Below are positions 1 to 8,500 of a DNA stretch of 64,000 nt, in pieces. The notes below the pieces were generated by a model. The model was not told the origin of the DNA. It was given only the letters and a program-made list of their open reading frames with translations, and ran no database searches. The stretch is taken from contig JABTUP010000004.1 in NCBI GenBank assembly GCA_015075325.1, positions 1 through 64,000 of the forward strand, read 5' to 3'. Positions within the stretch are counted from its first letter, which is position 1. Every line of letters begins with the position of its first letter. The DNA is from Flavobacteriales bacterium (GTDB lineage: Bacteria; Bacteroidota; Bacteroidia; Flavobacteriales_E; Vicingaceae). The translations under genes were made by a program, and so were the position numbers.

Positions 1-1875
1 AGCAGTAACACTACAAGCAGCTCCGTTTGATGTAATCCCTGAAATATTATATGCTTGTGGACTAGTAAATGGTGCATTAAATGTTTGAGATCCTCCACAA
101 GAATTGGTTACTGTTAAAGTTCCTGTTGCGGGTGGATTAGAAAAAGTTATATTTCCTGTTAAACCATAGGTATTTGTAGCTGAATTACAAGAACTTGTAT
201 CAGCAGTTAATGCATCAATACTACAGCTAGTACAAGAAGATACCGTTATGGTAACATTATCAGAAACAGTAACGCAATTATTAGAATCGGTTGCTGTTAA
301 AGTATAGGTTTGTGTAGCTGTTGGGCAAACAGTAGGTGTTAGTGTTGTACTATTGGTCATATCTGTAGTTGGCGACCAAGTATAACTTGCTGGGTAACTA
401 ATTTCTGGGTCATCAAAGGTAATTGACCAACCTTGTAATGTTCCAAAGCCAAAACCTAATCCTCCAGGTGCATTAACTTCTAAATTCCATACACCATTTG
501 CATCACAACCATTAAGATTTGAAAAGGGCTGACTAGGATTCCAAGAGCCAGCAGCAGGAAATCCTCCTCCATTAATATTACCTCCACCTGAAGGAACAAA
601 ACAAACGTTAGTATAATTTGTGCCTGTTGCAACACCATTAGGCACCAAAGTAATCTGGCAACCATCTGGAGTAGTTAAGATAACATCAAAACTACTTACG
701 TCTAAATTACAATTCTGCCCATTATTAATTGTTCCACCGTTACAAGGACAAGTTCCTGGACCAAAAGGTGGAGGTAAGGCTGCACACACTTGAGTGCCAG
801 AAAAGTTAAAACTAGTTAAACAAACCTCTGTTATTGATGAAGAAGTGAGTGTAGTCTGATTCAATCCTGTAACATTAATATTCATATCCGCACTACCTCC
901 AAAAACAACAGAAAACTCTGCATTGGTAAAAGTTGGAGTTGAAGCAGGACTAATTATTACCTTTGATTCTCCAGTTAACTGAATACAATCGCCAGGACAA
1001 ACAGAAGCATTTGCATCAGCAGTTACTTCTAAAACAGGATTTACCACCTGAACAGTAATATTTTGAGTACAAGTATTTGTTCCATTGGTTATTTGAGCTG
1101 TATAAGTAGTGGGCGTTGATATACAAACTTGAGTGGGATTATCACCTCCACCTGAACCTAAAGGGTAATTATACCCATCATGAAGCCATGATATTTGAGA
1201 GTTTGGATCATTGAGTGTAATAATAACATTGTCGATTCCCCAATGGTCGTATTCTGCACCACTTACAGCGTTTTGATGCCACTGAATCATGGTATTAGCG
1301 GTCATTGCTCCTGCTGGAATTGTAACGCAATATTGGTTCCAACCGGTTAAACTTGCGTCGTTACCACCATTTGGATCCCAATATTCAATGGTTTGCCAAG
1401 TTGTTCCCCCATTGGTTGAATATTGAAGAAAAACCCCTTCATCAGGTTCATCTGGTCCTTCACAAGGTGAAGCATCGCCCTGTTCGGAATAACGCATTTC
1501 AAAACAAATGGTTCCTCCTAATGTTAAATCAAAGCCAACAGTAGTCATATCTCTAGGATTTACAGATGCGTCTCCCATCCACATAAATGGAGTTCCATCG
1601 GGCGAAGGAACACCACAAGTATTAGTTGCTATTGTAGTTGCCTGTGTAAATTGCCAACCTACAGGCGAACCACTATTAAAATCTTCTTGAAAAGCAACAT
1701 TACCATCCATGCTACCAAAAGCAGAGAGCGTTACACACTCGCCACACAACACCGGATCTGGGTTAGCGAATAAATTAAGAGAACATTGGGCTTTTGCTTG
1801 AAAATTTGCAAAAATTAATCCAATGAAGAGAATATTATTGATTAACTTTTTCAATGTTAATGTTTTTAAATTCAT
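1..1875 (-). CDS. Large secreted adhesin-like protein, N-terminal part (C-terminus outside window)
   Basis: The reading frame is open from the ATG at 1875 to the window edge, so 625 residues of a longer protein are visible. Residues 1-29 form a signal peptide ending AKA before Q30. A region at about 45-230 (EDFNSGSPVGW, then QYSTNGGTTWQ, then HWGIDNVII) resembles reelin-type or MAM-like beta-sandwich repeats. Residues about 320-485 (SFDVILTTPDGCQITLV, NGVWNLEVNAP, GTLQGWSITF) resemble the P-domain of proprotein convertases, common in T9SS cargo. The last visible part (SCGGSQTFNAPF, AYNISGITSNGAACSVTA) closely matches residues 300-390 of the giant protein encoded at 2501-11131. It is probably exported by the Sec and type IX systems and surface-attached, but the sorting domain that would prove this lies outside the window. 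Its start overlaps the 3' end of the upstream gene by 41 bp. Confidence 0.85.
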   Translation of the reverse strand, partial: MNLKTLTLKKLINNILFIGLIFANFQAKAQCSLNLFANPDPVLCGECVTLSAFGSMDGNVAFQEDFNSGSPVGWQFTQATTIATNTCGVPSPDGTPFMWMGDASVNPRDMTTVGFDLTLGGTICFEMRYSEQGDASPCEGPDEPDEGVFLQYSTNGGTTWQTIEYWDPNGGNDASLTGWNQYCVTIPAGAMTANTMIQWHQNAVSGAEYDHWGIDNVIITLNDPNSQISWLHDGYNYPLGSGGGDNPTQVCISTPTTYTAQITNGTNTCTQNITVQVVNPVLEVTADANASVCPGDCIQLTGESKVIISPASTPTFTNAEFSVVFGGSADMNINVTGLNQTTLTSSSITEVCLTSFNFSGTQVCAALPPPFGPGTCPCNGGTINNGQNCNLDVSSFDVILTTPDGCQITLVPNGVATGTNYTNVCFVPSGGGNINGGGFPAAGSWNPSQPFSNLNGCDANGVWNLEVNAPGGLGFGFGTLQGWSITFDDPEISYPASYTWSPTTDMTNSTTLTPTVCPTATQTYTLTATDSNNCVTVSDNVTITVSSCTSCSIDALTADTSSCNSATNTYGLTGNITFSNPPATGTLTVTNSCGGSQTFNAPFTSPQAYNISGITSNGAACSVTA

Positions 1876-2266
1876 ACTTACTTAGTTGTTTCACTTTTTC
1901 AAGGTTCAACATTTTCTTAAAGATGGTTAAAAATTTTTTTTCTGGAGAACAATTGCCCTTAATTGTACTATTAGGCAAAAGAACTTCTTCAACAAGAAAT
2001 TCTTTTGAATTTGAATTACAGCTTGTACATTTATTGTCGTACCAACTGTCTTTATGGAAGGAAATTTTTACAGGATAGTTGTTATTGTTTTTTAATTCAA
2101 TAATTAAAATTTGCTTTTCAATTCCGTATTTAATATCACTACAGGTTTCTTCAGTTATATTTATTTCAACACCTTGGTCAGAAAAGTAATTGTATGCAAA
2201 GGTTTCATTTTGTGCAAAAACACTGTAAGTGCTTATTAAACTAAGCAAAAATATTATTGGCTTCAT
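1835..2266 (-). CDS. Small secreted protein of unknown function
   Basis: The 143-residue product starts with a clear Sec signal peptide (FLLSLISTYSVFAQ, cleavage near residue 19). The mature part is polar, with a Cys pair in DNKCTSCNSNS and further Cys at ETCSD and GNCSP. It ends in a Lys-rich helix. I recognise no family. It looks like a short beta-sandwich periplasmic or surface protein, but that is inference. The 3' end overlaps the start of the adhesin gene downstream by 41 bp, suggesting cotranscription. An exact TAnnTTTG-type box lies about 40 bp upstream of the ATG. Confidence 0.65.
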   Translation of the reverse strand: MKPIIFLLSLISTYSVFAQNETFAYNYFSDQGVEINITEETCSDIKYGIEKQILIIELKNNNNYPVKISFHKDSWYDNKCTSCNSNSKEFLVEEVLLPNSTIKGNCSPEKKFLTIFKKMLNLEKVKQLSKYEFKNINIEKVNQ

Positions 2267-2303
2267 TTAGAGAAAGTTTCTTTTTTTATTAAGTTTATTG
2301 TTT

Positions 2304-2311
2304 CAAAATTA
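2304..2311 (-). promoter_or_regulatory. Putative Bacteroidota -7 box
   Basis: Reading the minus strand gives TAATTTTG, an exact TAnnTTTG match, about 40 bp upstream of the ATG at 2266. No well-spaced -33 TTG was found, so only the -7 element is supported. Confidence 0.35.
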
Positions 2312-2453
2312 ATCAATCCGCTTTATTTTACTATACTTGAACGTACAATCCACAATAAATAAATGTATTTATTCTGTTTTGTTAATTTTTGTGTAGTTTT
2401 TTCTGTTTTTTTAACAAAGACGCTGTTTTTTAACCCAAGGTTGCTTTTAAATA

Positions 2454-2483
2454 AAAAAGGTTGGAAAAACCTCCAACCTTTTT
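2454..2483 (-). terminator. Rho-independent terminator of the giant adhesin gene
   Basis: An 11-bp perfect inverted repeat (AAAAAGGTTGG / CCAACCTTTTT) with an 8-nt loop lies 18 bp past the stop codon of the 2876-aa gene. On the minus strand the stem runs into a T-tract, as an intrinsic terminator should. Confidence 0.75.
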
Positions 2484-2500
2484 ATAAAATCTATATAGAT

Positions 2501-5500
2501 TTACTTAATAATGTTTACATGTCCACGGTATTCTCTAACAAGACCATCAATACCTTTTAGTTTTATTAGCCAAACGTAAGTATCAGTTTGAGCAATTTTA
2601 GAACCACCATTAACTGTACCATCCCAACCCGAATCCAAATCATGACCTTCCCAAATTTTCTCTCCCCAACGGTCGAAAATATAGAAATTGTAGTCTTTTT
2701 CAGACACTCCAAGTAAAGTTCCTGGTTTAAATACATCATTTAATCTATCTCCATCGGGAGTAAAAGTATTAGGAATAGCAAAGAAGAAATCTGGTTTTAC
2801 TATTACATATTTAGAAATAGTATCGAAACATAAATTTTCATTTGCAACAACTAATGTTACCAAATAATGACCCGTATCTTGATATAAATGAGTTGTGTTT
2901 TGATTATTCAAATCTTGTTCTCCATCACCAAAATTCCAGTTCCATAAAACTACGTCTGATGAAGATAAATCAGAAAACTCGAATTCTGGGTTAAGAATTG
3001 TAGCGACATCAGGAAATGTTGTAAAATCAGCAATAGGATTTGGATAAACATGAATATTTTTAGCCTTTTTAATCAATGATTTACATTCTTGTTGATTGGT
3101 TACGGTTAATAACACTTCAAAAATGCCTGACGATGTGTAAGTATGTGAAGTTGAGTCGATTAATAAAGTTTGGTCTGTACTTCCATCTCCATTAAAATCC
3201 CACGCATAAATTAAATTTGGATAAACAGAAGTAACATCAAAATTAACTTCTAGTTCAACACATCCATCATCAATATTTGAACTTATGACTGCTGTTGCCG
3301 TATCAAATACAGTTACATAAGTGTATGTTGTATCATTTTTAGAACACCCATCAGAAACATAAACCATATATGTAGTTGAAGTCGATGGATTAACAGACGG
3401 GTTATCCATTGGATTTAAAACTCCAGGAGGTGTTGATGTATTTCCTGTTAAAGAATCATAAACTAGCCAATAATACATAAAAGGATTATTCGTATTTCCT
3501 CCTGTTGATGTTGCAGTTAAATTTGCCCATTTTCCTTGGCAAATATCTTCACTGGTTACAGAAATTTTTAATGGTGCTCCAACTGAAACAGATTCATTAT
3601 AGAATTTAGTACATCCATTCGCATCTTGAACGACAATGCTATAGGTAGTATTTGATGTAACTGTATCATACAATGGACCTGGTGTTGTTGTGCTAAATGG
3701 AGGTCCCCATAACACACTATAAGCATTTGCAGGTGCTGTAAAAGGAGTTCCTCCTCCACCTACTCCAAACAATTGAATAGTTTGTCCGAAACAAGCTGTT
3801 GCTGGCATATTTATATCAGCAGTTAGGGCAGTGGGTTGAGCAATTGTAATTCCTCCTTGTGTTGATGAACATCCATTTACATCAGTAATTGTTACTGAAT
3901 AAACCCCTGCGGCTAAACTATCAGCAATTGATGTAATTTGACCTGATGGAGTCCATTCATAGCTTAATCCAGTATCAGAAGAATATACAGTTGCAGTACC
4001 ACTAGATTCACCGAAACAACGAACGTTTGTTTTAGCTATTGAATCAATAATAGGTCCTGTTAAATTACTAACTGTAATATTTTCAGAAACAATACAGTTA
4101 TTATCGTCAGTAACAGTTACTGTATATGAGTTCGCTGCTAAATTAGAAGCTAGTGCAGTTTGTTGGTTTAATGGGTCATTCCAACTATAAGTATATGGAG
4201 AAGTTCCTCCTACTGTTGATGTTACATCTGCACTACCATTACTGTTACCACATGTTGATGGGATGCTGTTTACAACAATTGATAAAGCTGTTGGTTCTGT
4301 TATATTAAAAGTATTCGTTGCAGTACAACCATTATCATCTGTAACTATAACATCATAACTTCCTTGCGATAAGCCACTTGCTGTTTGACCAATACTAATG
4401 TTTGGTGTCCAAGCGAAATTAACGTATGGGAAAGTTCCACCAGTTACATTAATATCAATATAACCATCAGTTCCACCATTACAAGCAACACTAATCAAAG
4501 AATCTAAACCAACTACTAAAACATCAGGTTCTGTAATAGTTACAGTATCTAACGCTAAACAGTTGTTGCTATCGGCTACTTCTACAATATAAGTTCCAGC
4601 TACTAAGTTTGAAGCAGTAGTTGTTGTTTGAGAAGAAGCATCATTCCACTGATAAGTGAAAGGAGCTATACCTCCAGCTACCATAACTGTAGCTTCACCA
4701 TTATTTCCTCCATTACAACTTACGTTTGTTGGAGTACCAACAACAGCAACCAATGCGTTTGCTTGCTGAATAGTAATCGATGATGAAGCGACACAACCGT
4801 TACTATCTGTAACTGTTATGCTGTAAGTTTGTGCGTTCAATCCAGTTGCCGTAATTGTATTTTGAGCAGGAATAGTGTTCCATTCATAAATATACGGTGC
4901 AACACCCCCTGTTACATCTGCAGTAGCTGTTCCATCTGCAGCACCATTACAACTTACATTGGTTGATGTTGGTATAGTTACCGTTGGAGAGCCTAAATCA
5001 ATAACATCTACGTTAGTTGAATCTAAACAGCCATTTTGGTCGGTTACAACTACAGTATAACTACCTGCCACCAAGTTTGTTGCTAAAGCTGTAAATTGAG
5101 CTGGAGAGCTATTCCACTCGTAATTAAGCGTTCCTGACCCTCCGCCAACACTTACACTTGCACTTCCATTATTCGATCCACAGAATGAAGGTGAACTTAT
5201 TGTTGAGACAAAATTTAATGGCGTTGGTTCGTTTATTACAATTCCGTTTATTGGGTAGTTACATCCGTTATCATCAGTTACTACAACCCCATATATACCA
5301 GCTACTAAATTTGATGCTGTATCTGTTTGTTGTAATGCTGCTGCTGCATCCCACTGATATGAGTATGGGGCAACTCCTCCTCCTGCAGTAACAAAAGCAT
5401 AACCTGAATTATCTCCTGCACAAAGAACATCAACCGCAACATTTGTTGCAGTAAGAGCTACAGGCTCATTTATGGTTACAAAAATTTGGTCGGTACAACC

Positions 5501-8500
5501 ATTATCATCAGTAACAGTAACTAAATAGGTTCCTGCAACCAAATTATTTGGAGATGGTGAAGTTGAAACAAGAGTTCCATTCAAATCCCATGAAAATTGA
5601 TAAGCACCTGTTCCTCCAATTACTTCTAAAAGAGCATATCCATCAGAAAAACCATTACAGCTTACATCTAACGAGGTATCTAAAGCAAGAATCAATTCTG
5701 CTGGTTCATTAATTGTAATTGAACCGTTTGCTATACATCCATTATCGTCTGTAGCTATTACATTATATGTATTGGCAATTAAACCAGTAGCAGTTTGTGA
5801 AGTTTGTATAGAAGAATCGTCCCATAAATACGTAAAAGGTGCAAAGCCGTTAATTTCAGTTACAGCAGCTGTTCCGTCATTGCCTCCAAAACAACTAACG
5901 TTAGTACCATTTACATCAATGGTAAAGAGTGTTGGGTCTGTTAAAGCTACATTTTCAATAGCAATACAGCCGTTATCGTCGGTAACTGTAACTGTATAAT
6001 TTCCTTGTGTTAATGCAAATGCTGTATCATTGGTTTGCGAAGCTCCATCATTCCAAGCATAGGTGTAAGGAAGTGTTCCTCCAACAGCATTTACATAGGC
6101 AATACCATCGTTATAACCAAAACAAATAGGGTTTGTTCCTCCAGCTGTTAAAGTTAATTCTGTTGGTTCATTTACTACTATTGATGTTGATAAATTACAT
6201 CCGTTATCGTCAAAAATATTTACCACATAGGTTCCCGCAACAAGATTCACAGCTGTTGGAGTTGTTTGACTTAACGCATCGTTCCAAGCATAGGTGTATG
6301 GGGTAGCTCCACCAGAAACAGCAACAGTTGCAGAGCCAGTATTATCTCCAAAACAAAGTACGTCGGATTTGTTTGTTGAATCAATTTGTGGTCCTGATAA
6401 ATTTGGTATTATAACAGTATTTGTAACCGTGCAACCATAAAAATCAGTAACTGTAACAAAGTAGGTTCCTGCGGCTACACCATTTAATTGACTAGAAGTA
6501 CTTAATACTGTTGTTCCATCACTCCATTCAAAAGAAAATGGAGCCTGACCATTCGCCGAAACAAAAGCTTCTGCAGCACCATCAGCTTGATTACAATTTG
6601 CTGGAGTTACCACACTATCTAACTCCATCGCTGGTGGATTATTAATTACAATACTATCTGATATTATACAACCATTGTCATCTGAAACTTGAACGGTGAA
6701 TGTACCTTGACATAAATTTGTAGCAGCATCAGTTACTTGTCCAAAAGGGTCGTTCCATAAGTAGCTATAAGGTGCTGTTCCTCCAGAAGGGGTTGCGGTA
6801 GCAGTTCCATCGCATGAATTCGGACAAACAGTATTTGCTTGAGCAAGAGTTGTTGATAAGGCTGTTGGCTCATTAATGGTTGTAGAAGTTGCCATTAGAC
6901 AACCATAAGAATCGGTAATTGTAACAGAATAAGTTCCTGCAGTAAGATTTGTTGCAGGGTTTACTGTTTGGTTTCCTGCAGCAGCATCCCACTGATAGTT
7001 ATATGGTGGAAAAGCACCACTCATGGATACAGTTGCTGTACCATCGTTACCACCAAAACAACTTACATCTGTAGTAATAGAAATAGATGCTATTCCAGCT
7101 GGTAAAGCTCCAACAGTGGTATTACCAAAAAACTTGCAATTGTTAGCATCCTGAACTTGAATATTATAAGTTCCAGGATACAATCCTGATATTGAATCAG
7201 AAAATCCAATATTTATTGTGGCGGTATCCCAAACATAAGTATAAGGAGCTAATCCATTGGTTGGAAAAGCCCAAACAGAGCCTTGATCAACTCCACAATA
7301 TGCAGGCATTGAACCTAAATTAACAGTAAAAGGAGCTGGTTCGTTTATTGTTGCATTTACAGTAGTTTGACAACCAACAGCATCAGTTACTGTTAAAGTA
7401 TATACTCCTGTTAGTAAATCGGTTGCTACAAGAGTGGTTTGAATTGGCGTAGTATTCCATGAATAAGTATATACTCCTGTTCCACCCGTTACGGATGGAA
7501 AAGCTTGACCATTTGCTTCACCACTACAAATTACATCGCTTGTTGAGTCAATAACTGCAATTAATTGAGTTGGTTGAGTTATATCAACAGTATCATTTAC
7601 TGAACATCCTAAACTAGTTGCCGTTAAAATATATGTGCCTGCGGCTAAACCAACAGGATCTTCTGCTCCTATTGAACCTGGCATCCAGTTGTATGTTATT
7701 GCTCCAGGAGCACCTCCAACTGTTACATTTATTGAGCCATTTGCTCCTCCAAAACAAGTTACGTTAGTTGAAGTATGAGATGCAGTCATCATTGATCCAG
7801 GGTTAATGGTAACATTTGCCGTAGCAGGACACATATTTCCATCAAAAACGGTTACGGTATAAGAACCTGGAGCTAAATCAGTCGCCGTTTGAGTTGTTTG
7901 AACAGGAGTGGTATTCCAAGAATATGTATAAATTCCTGTTCCGCCAGAACCTCCAGCTGTTGCTGTTCCATTGTTTGCCCCTAAACAAGTTTCGTTAGTG
8001 CTTCCTGTTATCGATGCAACAACTAAGGTTGGTTCACCAATAGTTACATTTGCAGTACCAGTACAACCAGAACCATCTGTAATGGTTACCTGATAAGTTC
8101 CTGCTCCAGCTGTTAATGTATCGTTTGTTTGAACTGGAGTGGTATTCCATGAATAAGAATATATAGGAGTTCCACCAGTTGGAAAGGCATAAGCCTTCCC
8201 ATCATTTGACCCATTACATAATGCATCGTTAATAAACACGGTATTTGCTGTAATCCCTAAGGTTGTAGTTACAGTAATAGTATCTGTAGAAACACAACCA
8301 AAAGTAACATCTGTAACAGATGCTATATATGTACCAGCAGGAATATTTGAAGCTGTCGCTGTATTTTGTACTGGTGTTGTATTCCATGAATAGGTAAAGT
8401 TTCCACTTCCACCTGAAACTACAGAAACTGTAGCTGAACCTGTTGGTAAACCACAATCAGCCTGGGTCATTGAGGTGTTTAATACCATTCCTGCTGGGTC

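Noticed and set aside
5772-5999. Plus-strand reading frames inside the giant adhesin and other large genes
   Set aside because: They are low-complexity shadows of the coding strand without signals, motifs or start context.
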